Shown one piece after another: positions 56,205 to 64,000 of a DNA stretch of 64,000 nucleotides. Source of the DNA: Leptolyngbya sp. CCY15150 (GTDB lineage: Bacteria > Cyanobacteriota > Cyanobacteriia > RECH01); assembly GCF_016888135.1 (NCBI RefSeq), contig NZ_JACSWB010000292.1:1-64000 (forward strand), written 5' to 3'. Below the pieces are notes generated by a model that was not told the origin of the DNA, did not search any database, and saw nothing but the letters and a program-made list of their open reading frames with translations. Numbering within the stretch: the stretch's first letter is position 1; each line of letters begins with the position of its first letter. A program made the position numbers and the translations under genes.

Positions 56205-57485
56205 ATGAACGTTAAATCTACCGAATTTCGTGCCTCTCTACCGCCTAACTCTGACGGTTCTTCTACCTCTCCCTCGCCAACGCCCGTTCAGTCTACCCGC
56301 GATCGCCAACTTACCCCTGACGCTACCTCATCTGCCCCCAGTGCCGCCCCCGTAGACCACAATCACACAGAGTTTGTACAACTCCTCATTCAAGAACTTC
56401 AGGCAGAAACCGGAGGAGTTTCCAAAAGCTTGCGAGATGTGGCGCAACGCATTGCTGTGGAAGTTGAACGCATTTGTGAAAAGAGCGATCGCATTCAACA
56501 GTCTGGACAGGTGCGATCGTGGCAACTCACCCTTGCCCGCCACCGCATTCAAAAGTGCTTGGCGTATCACAAACTCGGATCTCGCCGAGGTCGGGTGGAA
56601 CTCCATAGCCACCTGAGCGCGATGGTCTATCGGCACATTGCTCCCGCTCGCACCCACATGGGTTTCCAGGGTCGCTACACGCTCATTGAAGACTTTCTAC
56701 AAAATTTCTACATCGAGGTGCTCAAGGCCTTTCGCCGCGAGAACCAGCTCTCTGCTGAGTACAGCCCCCGTACTCGCATTGAATTAGCGGAATACATGGC
56801 GTTTACGGAACAATATGCCAAGCGCCGCATTAACTTACCAGGACGGCGGAATCAGCAATTGGTGGTGTTGCGAGCCCAGGGCTTTGCCAACCGCCAGCCC
56901 CTCGAAACCTCCGTGGATATGGAAGCTGCCATTGAATCGGGTCGTAGTGAAGAAGCGGAAGCCTACAGCCGCTCTCCGGTGGTGCAGCAGGTGCGGGAAC
57001 AGATGGTAGCTGAAACCACCGATCCGTCGGACTCTGTCCTCCGCGATCGCATCATTGCCGAACTGGTGGAATACCTAGAATCCCAAGGGCAGTCGGAATG
57101 CGTAGACTACCTGGTGCTCAAACTGCAAGACCTCTCCGCCCCCGAAATTGATGAGGTGCTGCAGCTCTCCCCCCGTCAGCGGGACTATCTACAACAGCGG
57201 TTTAAGTATCACGTCGAGAAATTTGCCCGCTCTCACCGCTGGCAGCTCGTCCACCAGTGGCTGGGTGCAGATTTGGATCAAAATCTCGGTATGGCGCAGC
57301 AGAACTGGGATGCGTTCGTTGATACCCTCACCCCCGATCAGCAGCATCTTCTACGGCTGAAACAGCTCAAGACCCCGGATCAAGCGATCGCTCAAACCCT
57401 GAAATGTACTACCAAACAGGTGCATAAGCGCTGGGTGAAGCTCCTTGATCTAGCGTGGCAAGCTCGCAATGAAGCAAAGTCCTAG
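56205..57485 (+). CDS. hetZ: HetZ-family protein
   Basis: A 426-residue protein. The first 55 residues are Ser/Pro/Thr rich. The conserved body has LRDVAQRIAVEVERICEKSD, LGSRRGRVELHSHLSAMVYR, YTLIEDFLQNFYIEVLKAF, ELAEYMAFTEQYAKRRINLP and LSPRQRDYLQQRFKYHVEKF, ending with a helix-turn-helix-like KTPDQAIAQTLKCTTKQVHK. HetZ controls early heterocyst differentiation in Nostoc/Anabaena with HetR; relatives exist in filamentous strains without heterocysts and affect other processes. PatU3, the usual hetZ neighbour, is not present downstream. Orthology to HetZ itself versus a HetZ-related paralogue is not settled here. Confidence 0.8.
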   Translation: MNVKSTEFRASLPPNSDGSSTSPSPTPVQSTRDRQLTPDATSSAPSAAPVDHNHTEFVQLLIQELQAETGGVSKSLRDVAQRIAVEVERICEKSDRIQQSGQVRSWQLTLARHRIQKCLAYHKLGSRRGRVELHSHLSAMVYRHIAPARTHMGFQGRYTLIEDFLQNFYIEVLKAFRRENQLSAEYSPRTRIELAEYMAFTEQYAKRRINLPGRRNQQLVVLRAQGFANRQPLETSVDMEAAIESGRSEEAEAYSRSPVVQQVREQMVAETTDPSDSVLRDRIIAELVEYLESQGQSECVDYLVLKLQDLSAPEIDEVLQLSPRQRDYLQQRFKYHVEKFARSHRWQLVHQWLGADLDQNLGMAQQNWDAFVDTLTPDQQHLLRLKQLKTPDQAIAQTLKCTTKQVHKRWVKLLDLAWQARNEAKS

Positions 57486-57657
57486 GGATGGGCAGGGCTG
57501 GTTCAGGTGCTGCTGCTAACAGGTGCGATCGCCACCCAGATCGACCCCATCTACACAGCTTGACCTCATCAACCCCCAGCCATCCTAGGCCTTCCTGCCA
57601 CCATGCGTGAGCCACCCTATGACCATCAGGAGTCGTTGTGAATAGTCAACCTCAGGC

Positions 57658-57699
57658 AACACCACAGGTCATCGAAGTCGTCTCCGAACCTGTGGTGTT
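57658..57699. terminator. Strong hairpin downstream of the hetZ-like gene
   Basis: AACACCACAGGT and ACCTGTGGTGTT form a perfect 12-bp stem with an 18-base loop. No T tract follows on either strand, so this could be a terminator with weak tail, a processing site or an operator. Confidence 0.5.
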
Positions 57700-57818
57700 A
57701 TCCATCTCCCTGGGCTGCTCGATGTTCTTGGGATACTTGATGTCCTGAGAGCTGTTCCCAGATAGACACCCACGCCAAGGATGGTCACGAACAACCAGAA
57801 TGAGGCTGTTCAGGATTG

Positions 57819-57852
57819 ACCGCTATCCCAACCGATAACCGCTATCCCAACC
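57819..57852. repeat. 15-bp direct repeat, 19-base period
   Basis: ACCGCTATCCCAACC occurs at 57819-57833 and again at 57838-57852, ending four bases from the stop codon of the DUF561 gene. Confidence 0.75.
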
Positions 57853-57856
57853 AACG

Positions 57857-58606
57857 TTAGGACAACCGCGACACAGAGGTCGCCGCTTTCAGAGCATCAG
57901 CAAGGCTACGAACAACGGCAATCATCGCTACGTCACTATTGAGTTGATTGACCGCAGAGCCAACTCCAATCCCCGACGCACCGGCAGCGATCGCCATGGG
58001 AGCCGTGACGTTGGATAGACCCGACGCACACATCACCGGCACCGACACCGCCCGAGAAATTTCATAGGCCGCTGCTAGGGTAGGAGCAGCTTTTTCAATC
58101 AAGCCCAACGTTCCAGGATGGCTAGGTTGGCTGCTGGTACCGCCCTCAGTTTGAATGATATCTGCGCCAGCTTGCACCAAGTCTTCCGCAAGCTGTACCT
58201 GGTGATCGAGGGTGAGAATATGGGGCACCGTCACTGACAGGGTCACCGTGGGCAAGAGCGATCGCGTTTGCCGAGTCAGTTCCAATACTTCCGCCGCTTC
58301 AAACCGTCGTCCTTGGGCATAGAAAGCGTCGAAGTTACCAATTTCGATTACATCAGCCCCGGCCGCAACGGCCTGCGCCAAGACCTCTGCATCCACCGCC
58401 GACACGCAGATAGGTAGCGCTGTCGTTTGCTTCGCCAACCGGATCAAAGCTGGATCGGCAGCAATGTCTACAAAATCAGCCCCGCCTTGGTCGGCAGCGC
58501 GCACAACGGCCTGCACCCGTGATGCATCGAAGTTCATCAATCCGCTGATAATCTTTAGCGCACGGCGATCGCTAAAGGCAGCTTGCAGCCTAGGATGAAT
58601 ACTCAT
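57857..58606 (-). CDS. ycf23: DUF561/Ycf23 family protein
   Basis: A 249-residue protein with a TIM-barrel-like pattern: KIISGLMNFDASRVQAVVRA, GADFVDIAADPALI, LPICVSAVDAEVLAQAVAAG, ADVIEIGNFDAFYAQGR, ADIIQTEGGTSSQP and MAIAAGASGIGVGSAVNQL. It matches DUF561, the plastid-encoded Ycf23 family. Several phosphate-binding-type Gly turns suggest binding of a phosphorylated metabolite, but no reaction is known. Transcribed alone. Confidence 0.9.
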   Translation of the reverse strand: MSIHPRLQAAFSDRRALKIISGLMNFDASRVQAVVRAADQGGADFVDIAADPALIRLAKQTTALPICVSAVDAEVLAQAVAAGADVIEIGNFDAFYAQGRRFEAAEVLELTRQTRSLLPTVTLSVTVPHILTLDHQVQLAEDLVQAGADIIQTEGGTSSQPSHPGTLGLIEKAAPTLAAAYEISRAVSVPVMCASGLSNVTAPMAIAAGASGIGVGSAVNQLNSDVAMIAVVRSLADALKAATSVSRLS

Positions 58607-58837
58607 GGTTGTCTCGACTTACGAAAAATAGCATGGTCTATTGTCCCACCCCTAGCGGTGATTCATCAAACCTAGGCGCTAATTCCTCATGCCAACATAA
58701 GTTTGATGACGTTAGGGCTCCAGTAATCCTTCTGGTTAGACACAGCGAAGCCCGTGAACAGGCTGAGTCTATCAAGATCTCAACCCATACACGGGCTATT
58801 TAACGGTGAGCTAGCCTAACCAGACTTCAACGACAGA

Positions 58838-59320
58838 TTAGAACAGGCCCAGCGTCAACGAAGTGTCGATGGGGAAGGTTGCGCCGATACCCAACCACAG
58901 GGTGACCACAGTACCAAACAAGAATACGGTGGTTGCCAAAGGACGACGGAAGGGGTTTTGGAACTTGTTCACGTTTTCAATGAACGGAATCAACATCAAG
59001 CCCACAGGAATCGCAGTTTGAAGGGCGATACCCAAGAGCTTGTTGGGGACAACCCGCAGGATTTGAAACGCGGGATAGAGGTACCATTCGGGCAAAATTT
59101 CGAGGGGGGTGGCGAAGGGATCGGCCGGCTCACCCACGAGTGCTGGATCTAGCACACCGAGAGCAACACAGCAGGCGATGGTTCCCAAGATCACCACCGG
59201 GAAGGTGTAAAGAAGGTCATTCGGCCAGGCAGGCTCACCGTAGTAGTTGTGCCCCATGCCTTGCTTCAGCATCTCGCGTAACTTGGGATCACTGAGATCC
59301 GGTTTTTTGAGAATTGACAT
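58838..59320 (-). CDS. petD: Cytochrome b6-f complex subunit IV
   Basis: A 160-residue membrane protein with three spans and the family start [19 protein letters not shown]. The quinone-site motif PEWYL occurs as [17 protein letters not shown], matched by the conserved [16 protein letters not shown] and [17 protein letters not shown]. It forms with PetB the split cytochrome b of the thylakoid complex that passes electrons from plastoquinol to plastocyanin. Downstream of petB with a 141 bp gap, as in other cyanobacteria. No HIP1 in petBD. Confidence 0.98.
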   Translation of the reverse strand: MSILKKPDLSDPKLREMLKQGMGHNYYGEPAWPNDLLYTFPVVILGTIACCVALGVLDPALVGEPADPFATPLEILPEWYLYPAFQILRVVPNKLLGIALQTAIPVGLMLIPFIENVNKFQNPFRRPLATTVFLFGTVVTLWLGIGATFPIDTSLTLGLF

Positions 59321-59461
59321 GATTCTGCAGGGTTCTCCTTAAATCTCTGGAATAAAAGGCTATAGGAAGGATATGAAGACCAATGTATCGTTAAGTTTCA
59401 GTCTATCAGACCAGTTGATAGAGGGTTGCCTAACGTTAGCAAAGCCTAACAGAGGCTGACC

Positions 59462-60130
59462 TTACAACGGGCCCGAAATCCCCTGCTTGCGGATCATCAA
59501 GAAGTGCAGCAGCATGAACACCGCAATCAACCAAGGCAGAACAAAGGTATGCAGGCTGTAGAAGCGGGTGAGCGTCGGTTGACCCACGCTTGCACCACCC
59601 CGCAGGAATTCCACCATGGTGGTACCCACGATAGGAATAGCTTCCGGTACGCCAGACACGATTTTTACGGCCCAGTAGCCCACCTGATCCCAAGGAAGCG
59701 AGTAGCCCGTTACCCCAAAGGTCACGGTGATCACCGCCAAAATCACGCCGGTCACCCAGGTTAGCTCACGGGGCTTTTTGAAACCACCGGTGAGATAGAC
59801 CCGAAACACGTGCAGAATCATCATCAGCACCATCATGCTGGCAGACCAGCGGTGGATGGAGCGAATCAACCAACCAAAATTCACGTCGGTCATCAGGTAT
59901 TGCACGGATGCAAAGGCCTCAGTGACGGTTGGTTTATAGTAAAACGTCATTGCGAATCCAGTAGCGAACTGGATAACGAAGCAAGTCAGCGTGATGCCGC
60001 CCAAGCAATAAAAGATGTTGACGTGGGGCGGGACATACTTGCTGCTGATGTCATCCGCGAGGGCTTGAATTTCAAGCCGCTCATTAAACCACTGGTAAAC
60101 TTTTGAGTCAGTTACCTGTTTAGTAAACAT
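59462..60130 (-). CDS. petB: Cytochrome b6
   Basis: A 222-residue membrane protein with four spans. His ligands for two b hemes lie in [30 protein letters not shown] and [15 protein letters not shown]. The Cys in [10 protein letters not shown] attaches the extra heme covalently on the stromal side. The start is [19 protein letters not shown]. The gene is followed by petD in one unit. It diverges from ctpA across an interval with GTTAC-type palindromes. Confidence 0.98.
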   Translation of the reverse strand: MFTKQVTDSKVYQWFNERLEIQALADDISSKYVPPHVNIFYCLGGITLTCFVIQFATGFAMTFYYKPTVTEAFASVQYLMTDVNFGWLIRSIHRWSASMMVLMMILHVFRVYLTGGFKKPRELTWVTGVILAVITVTFGVTGYSLPWDQVGYWAVKIVSGVPEAIPIVGTTMVEFLRGGASVGQPTLTRFYSLHTFVLPWLIAVFMLLHFLMIRKQGISGPL

Positions 60131-60525
60131 GAAGCCAGAGTTCCAAACAAAGCATTGTTACTAAAAAATGTAACATAGCACTCATGCAAATCTACAGGCT
60201 CGGCCACTGAATCCTGGCTTTTCCAGGCCATAGCTCACTGCAATTGTTACATTTCATAACAACTTATTCCATTTATACCCTTCACTGGTTCCTAATATTA
60301 AAAAAAAGTGGGAACTTAGTGAGCCTGCACAAACCAGAAGCAGCGATCGCTCCAGGGTTGTGCATCAGCCTTGCCAGCAGTCCCTAAGCCCCCTACCCAT
60401 CTTGGGTTTGCCCCGGTTCTGCCCTCTCCTCCCCAACCCATAGATGTAGCCCAGATCTAGGCATCTGGGGTCACTTCTCGTTGAGCCCTAGCCAATCTTT
60501 TTCGATCAAGGCTAAGATTTGATAT
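60131..60525. promoter_or_regulatory. Divergent petB-ctpA promoter region
   Basis: Two related inverted repeats lie in this 395-base interval: TGTTAC-N8-GTAACA at 60156-60175, 26 bases upstream of the petB start, and TTGTTA-N7-TAACAA at 60244-60262. Both contain GTTACATT on one strand, a half-site similar to the HLR1 element bound by RpaB. An A8 run lies at 60301-60308. Confidence 0.5.
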
Positions 60526-61761
60526 ATGAGAAACCGCCTTTTTCAAATTAGCCTTTCTTTCATCGTGATGCTGGGTGTGGTTCTTGGACTTGCTGTTCCA
60601 GGAAGCTATGCCTTTAGTGATGAACAGCAGCTTTTAAGTGAGGTGTGGCGCATTGTCGATCGCACCTATGTGGATGACACCTTTAATCATCAAAATTGGT
60701 GGTTTGTGCGGCAGCGATCGCTCCGTCAACCCCTGCCCGATCGCGATGCCACCTATGATGCCATCCAGCAGATGTTGGCTAGCTTGGATGACCCATTCAC
60801 GCGGCTGCTGAAGCCCGATCAATACCGGAGTCTGCGCACCAACACCTCGGGTGAGCTGACCGGCGTGGGCCTACAAATTGCTAAGGATCTGGAAACCGGC
60901 GACCTGCAGGTGATTGCTCCCATTGAAGCGTCGCCAGCAGACCAGGCAGGCATTCAGCCCCGCGATCGCATCATGCAAATCGACGGTAGACCGACTCGGG
61001 ATCTCACCCTGGATGAGGCGGCAGACCAAATGCGCGGGGTGATTGGCAGCCCGGTCACGCTGACCATTGCTCGGGACGAAGAGCCAGCCTTTGACCTGAC
61101 CTTGGTGCGCGATCGCATCACCCTCAACCCGGTCTATGCAGACCTGCGCATTCAGTCGGACGGCTCGCAGATTGGCTACATTCGCCTAAAACAGTTCAAT
61201 GCCAACGCGGCGGTCACGGTAGCCGATGCGATCGCTGAATTTGAAGCGGCACCGGTGGACGGCTACATCCTCGACCTGCGCAACAATCCTGGCGGACTGC
61301 TGCAGGCTGGCATTGAAGTGGCCCAACTGTGGCTCGACGAAGGGCCGATTGTCTACACCGTGAATCGTCAAGGCGTGCTCGATACCGTAGAGGCCAACGG
61401 CGAATCGCTCACTGACGCGCCCCTGGCCGTCTTGGTCAACCAAGGTACGGCTAGTGCTAGCGAAATTTTAGCGGGAGCCCTACAGGATCAGCAGCGGGCC
61501 AAGCTGGTGGGCGAGCGCACCTTTGGGAAAGGGCTGATTCAGTCTTTGTTCAACCTGTCGGATGGATCGGGGCTAGCCGTCACCATCGCCAAGTATGAAA
61601 CCCCCGACCACCACGACATTAACCGTCAGGGCATTCAACCCGATCTGGTTGTGCAGCCCATCGCCCTCAACCGCGAAGACTTTGGCACCGATCGCGATCC
61701 GCAATATCGAGCAGCGGTAGACCTGCTGACCAACCATGCCGTCGTGGCCAACGCTGCCTAA
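60526..61761 (+). CDS. ctpA: Carboxyl-terminal processing peptidase (S41), CtpA-like
   Basis: A 411-residue protease. A signal peptide (1-30, ending PGSYAF) directs it to the lumen or periplasm. A PDZ domain (about 108-200, TGVGLQIAKDLETGDLQVIAP) precedes the S41 core with catalytic Ser310 in GTASASEIL and Lys335 in RTFGKGLIQS. CtpA removes the C-terminal extension of the photosystem II D1 protein so the Mn cluster can assemble. Divergent from petB, a neighbour seen in other cyanobacteria. Overlaps the next gene by 26 bp. Cyanobacteria have up to three Ctp proteins; CtpA is chosen from length and context. Confidence 0.9.
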   Translation: MRNRLFQISLSFIVMLGVVLGLAVPGSYAFSDEQQLLSEVWRIVDRTYVDDTFNHQNWWFVRQRSLRQPLPDRDATYDAIQQMLASLDDPFTRLLKPDQYRSLRTNTSGELTGVGLQIAKDLETGDLQVIAPIEASPADQAGIQPRDRIMQIDGRPTRDLTLDEAADQMRGVIGSPVTLTIARDEEPAFDLTLVRDRITLNPVYADLRIQSDGSQIGYIRLKQFNANAAVTVADAIAEFEAAPVDGYILDLRNNPGGLLQAGIEVAQLWLDEGPIVYTVNRQGVLDTVEANGESLTDAPLAVLVNQGTASASEILAGALQDQQRAKLVGERTFGKGLIQSLFNLSDGSGLAVTIAKYETPDHHDINRQGIQPDLVVQPIALNREDFGTDRDPQYRAAVDLLTNHAVVANAA

Positions 61762-63007
61762 CCTCAGTCGCACCTATCACGACCCCCTGCACGGGGCGAT
61801 CGCCCTCGATCGCAGTGACCCAGTGGAGTGGTTGTTGATTCAGCTCATTGATACCCCGGCCCTGCAGCGGCTGCGGCGCATTCGCCAACTGGGCCCCGCC
61901 AGCCTCACCTTTCATGGGGCAGAGTCATCCCGGTTTACTCATTCCTTGGGCGTGATGGCGATCGCTCGTCGGGCCTTCGATCACCTAGCCAACCGCTATC
62001 ATGAGCTGCGTCCCCATCGCGCAGCCGTCCTCTGTGCGGCCCTGCTGCATGACGTGGGCCATGGCCCCTTTAGCCACACCAGCGAAGAGATCTTTGGCTG
62101 CCACCACGAAGCATGGACGCTGCGGATTTTGAACGAATCCCCGTCGGTGCGCCACCTGTTGGATGCCTTTGATCCAACCTTGATCCAGCAACTGGAGCAG
62201 ATTTACAGCAAAGAGCATCCCATCCCCTGCATTTGGCAACTGGTATCGAGCCAGCTCGACTGCGATCGCCTCGATTACCTGATGCGCGACAGCTACATGA
62301 CCGGGGCCTCCTACGGCAGCTTGGACCTCGATCGCATCCTGCTGGCCCTAGACTACGATCCAGTCAGTCAGCAACTGATCGTACAGCGCAAGGGCATGGC
62401 GGCTATTGAGCATTACCTGATCGTGCGCTACTTCATGTATGCCCAGGTCTATAACCATCCCAAAAACCTAGCCGCCACCTGGGTGCTTCAGCAAGCGATG
62501 GATCGGGCCCGCCAGCAATCGTCCCTGACCGCCGATGACACCGTCACCGCCTGGCTCCATCACGTGGATCACCTGACCCTAGAGCAATATCTAGCCGCGG
62601 ACGATGGCGTTTTTCTCTACCATCTGCAGCGCTGGCAGCAGCATTCTGACCCCGTGTTGGCAGATTTATGCCGACGGTTTATCCATCGAGATCTGCTCAA
62701 AACCCAAGACCTCACCGCTTACAGTCCTGGTGAACAGCAGACCATCCTCGCCGCCGTTCACCAGCAGCTAGAGCAAGCCGGCTGGGCCAGCCAATGCTAC
62801 GCCGGGTTACGCACCACCGTCAGCCGTGGCTATACACTCTACCAACGCGGCATCCAAATCCAGACCGCCGATGGTCTCAGGGACATTAGCGACCTATCTC
62901 CCTTGGTCACCACCCTAGCCCAGGCCATCCCTCGGCACTGGCTGATCTATCCCCGCGAAGTGGATATCACCCCATCGGTTGCCGCAGCCCGCTGCACCTC
63001 CATCTAA
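61736..63007 (+). CDS. HD-domain phosphohydrolase
   Basis: A 423-residue protein of the SAMHD1/dGTPase-like type. YHDPLHGAIAL, TPALQRLRRIRQLG and SSRFTHSLGVMAIA precede the metal-binding HD in CAALLHDVGHGPFSH. The Asp in QLDCDRLDYLMRDSY is the last metal ligand. Members hydrolyse (d)NTPs; substrate is not determined. The ATG at 61736 overlaps the end of ctpA, so the genes are translationally linked. Confidence 0.9.
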   Translation: MPSWPTLPNLSRTYHDPLHGAIALDRSDPVEWLLIQLIDTPALQRLRRIRQLGPASLTFHGAESSRFTHSLGVMAIARRAFDHLANRYHELRPHRAAVLCAALLHDVGHGPFSHTSEEIFGCHHEAWTLRILNESPSVRHLLDAFDPTLIQQLEQIYSKEHPIPCIWQLVSSQLDCDRLDYLMRDSYMTGASYGSLDLDRILLALDYDPVSQQLIVQRKGMAAIEHYLIVRYFMYAQVYNHPKNLAATWVLQQAMDRARQQSSLTADDTVTAWLHHVDHLTLEQYLAADDGVFLYHLQRWQQHSDPVLADLCRRFIHRDLLKTQDLTAYSPGEQQTILAAVHQQLEQAGWASQCYAGLRTTVSRGYTLYQRGIQIQTADGLRDISDLSPLVTTLAQAIPRHWLIYPREVDITPSVAAARCTSI

Positions 63008-63159
63008 ATCCCAAATCTAAATGCCAGATCTCAACCCCAAATCTGAATCTTTGTAAGCAGAGGAGGGCGATCGCCTGGGAATCTGGGTAGAGTAGCAGCA
63101 GGAGTGGGAGCTATGCCCTATCCTTAAATGTTCGTTCAGGTATCCATCCGCTTGAATCT

Positions 63160-63456
63160 ATGCAAAGTCAAGACAGTGTTACCCAACTAACCGTCTACTA
63201 TCTAGACGGCAGCAGTGAATCCTTCAATATTTTTGACGCGATCGCCGGCCTCGACGCCGAGGAGCAAGATCCAGCGATCGACCTAGAACAGCTTCTTCAG
63301 CAGCCCCTCTGGGTATTGCACCTACCCGACCAAACCGTCATGATTCGGTCTGAAACGGTGTTGAAAGTTGAAGTGAAGCCACCTTTATTGCACATCCAAG
63401 GGGCCGGCGTGATCAACAACAGCGATCGCGTCACGGCCCTTACCCGTATGAGATAG
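63160..63456 (+). CDS. Small hypothetical cyanobacterial protein
   Basis: A 98-residue protein that I do not recognise. A short beta-rich opening, VTQLTVYYLDGSSESFNIFD, an acidic patch, LEQLLQQPLWVLHLPDQTVMI, and ETVLKVEVKPPLLHIQGAGV, then a short polar end. No signal or membrane span. Resident HIP1 sites are present. It lies after the HD gene in the same direction. Confidence 0.75.
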   Translation: MQSQDSVTQLTVYYLDGSSESFNIFDAIAGLDAEEQDPAIDLEQLLQQPLWVLHLPDQTVMIRSETVLKVEVKPPLLHIQGAGVINNSDRVTALTRMR

Positions 63457-63464
63457 CCGGCTTC

Positions 63465-63483
63465 GGGCGGGCCAGCCCCGCCC
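63465..63483. terminator. Hairpin between convergent genes
   Basis: GGGCGGG and CCCGCCC form a perfect seven-bp stem with a CCAGC loop. It lies 9 bases after the small hypothetical gene and 32 bases before the end of cysC, so it may stop transcription from both sides. No long T tract. Confidence 0.5.
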
Positions 63484-63514
63484 AATAGGTTGATCTAGAG
63501 CAATCTAGTTCCAA

Positions 63515-64000
63515 TCACTCGTTCAAATAGCCGAGGGATTTTAGCCCAGCTAGCACCTTCTCCGTGCTTTCCTCTAGGGTTTCCAGATCCGTACGGCATT
63601 CAATATCTGGGTTGAGAGGAGCTTCATAGGGATCATCAATCCCCGTGAACTGCTTAATTTCACCAGCACGGGCCCGCTTATACAGTCCCTTCACATCGCG
63701 ATCTTCGCAGACCGCTAGGGGAGCATTCACAAAGATTTCTACAAAATCACCAATCTTTTGACGCACCTCATCACGAATGTTGCGGTAGGGAGAGATGGCA
63801 GAGACCAAAACAATCACACCATTGCGCGTGAGCAGATGGGACACAAAACCAATACGGCGGATGTTTTCGTCACGGTCTTCCTTGCTGAAGCCTAGCCCTT
63901 TGGTGAGGTTCTCGCGCACAATATCCCCATCTAACACTTCTAGGGCATAGTTTTGCGCTCTCAGTTTTTCCTCAACCGCCATACGAATCGTTGTTTTGCC
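63515..64000 (-). CDS. cysC: Adenylylsulfate kinase, N-terminus beyond window
   Basis: The last 162 codons of an APS kinase. At the window edge the frame reads GKTTIRMAVEEKL, the end of the P-loop, so about 15 residues are missing. YALEVLDGDIVRENL, GLGFSKEDRDENIRRIGFVS, ISPYRNIRDEVRQ and IFVNAPLAVCEDRDVKGLYK follow. It phosphorylates adenylylsulfate to PAPS in sulfate assimilation. An ATG inside (63982) would start too late, after the P-loop, and is not the true start. Confidence 0.95.
   Translation of the reverse strand, partial: GKTTIRMAVEEKLRAQNYALEVLDGDIVRENLTKGLGFSKEDRDENIRRIGFVSHLLTRNGVIVLVSAISPYRNIRDEVRQKIGDFVEIFVNAPLAVCEDRDVKGLYKRARAGEIKQFTGIDDPYEAPLNPDIECRTDLETLEESTEKVLAGLKSLGYLNE

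Larger units (their letters stand above)
57486..57856. other. Intergenic region after the hetZ-like gene
   Basis: No gene. It contains the 12-bp-stem hairpin at 57658-57699 and a 15-bp direct repeat at 57819-57852. Confidence 0.55.

Overview
The window is cyanobacterial chromosome. It carries psbO, psb34, petB/petD, ndhO, chlG, ctpA and ycf23/ycf52-type genes, two cyanobacterial-type sigma factors (SigA, SigC), and several families confined to cyanobacteria (DUF3155, DUF3747, DUF2811, DUF4332). The octamer GCGATCGC (HIP1) occurs dozens of times, inside genes and between them. A HetZ-family gene points to a filamentous lineage. I cannot name a genus from sequence alone.

Layout. 0-1.3 kb: an AT-rich, HIP1-free pair (LRAT-fold protein plus a 77-residue partner) that looks unlike the rest. 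1.4-12.7 kb: ordinary chromosome with a DUF2079 membrane protein, two-gene-scale housekeeping units (NUDIX, tRNA-Ser, rsfS, psb34, ndhO, mdh, an SDR, an ACT-domain protein, Ycf52-like GNAT, DUF4332, DUF3747) and psbO. 12.9-14.2 kb: an orphan TnpB element of the IS200/IS605 superfamily with recognisable end hairpins and no TnpA. 14.3-24.3 kb: clpP, a protein with an ERF/Rad52-like sequence pattern, terC, pyrG, a Hik2/CSK-like kinase, DUF3155, a TetR regulator and pepP. 24.4-34.7 kb: a large one-TM protein, an aldo/keto reductase, a peptide-type ABC binding protein and one permease, a PilP/GspC-like lipoprotein and an ABC exporter. 34.8-44.2 kb: sigA, a Spy/CpxP-like protein divergent from a NarL-type two-component pair, rps1, a Gfo/Idh/MocA dehydrogenase, a type IV pseudopilin and MoxR.

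44.4-44.6 kb: an AT-rich stretch beside three identical, evenly phased TTTTCCACA boxes, a candidate chromosomal replication origin or other DnaA-binding site. 45-54.3 kb: DUF2811, a second NUDIX, a YgjP-type metallopeptidase, a secreted protein, a TPR protein, chlG, mnmG and sigC. 54.4-56.3 kb is HIP1-free and holds a TsaC/YciO-family gene. 56-64 kb: hetZ-like, ycf23-like, petD-petB divergent from ctpA, an HD phosphohydrolase, a small hypothetical and cysC cut by the window end.

Functionally the window mixes photosynthesis (psbO, ctpA for D1 maturation, psb34, petBD, chlG, ndhO), core information processing (rsfS, rps1, mnmG, sigA, sigC, clpP, tRNA-Ser) and sensing. The points most worth a second look are the DnaA-box array, the TnpB/guide-RNA locus next to psbO, the LRAT pair, related GTTAC/GTAAC palindromes upstream of petB and psb34, and a structured leader before terC.
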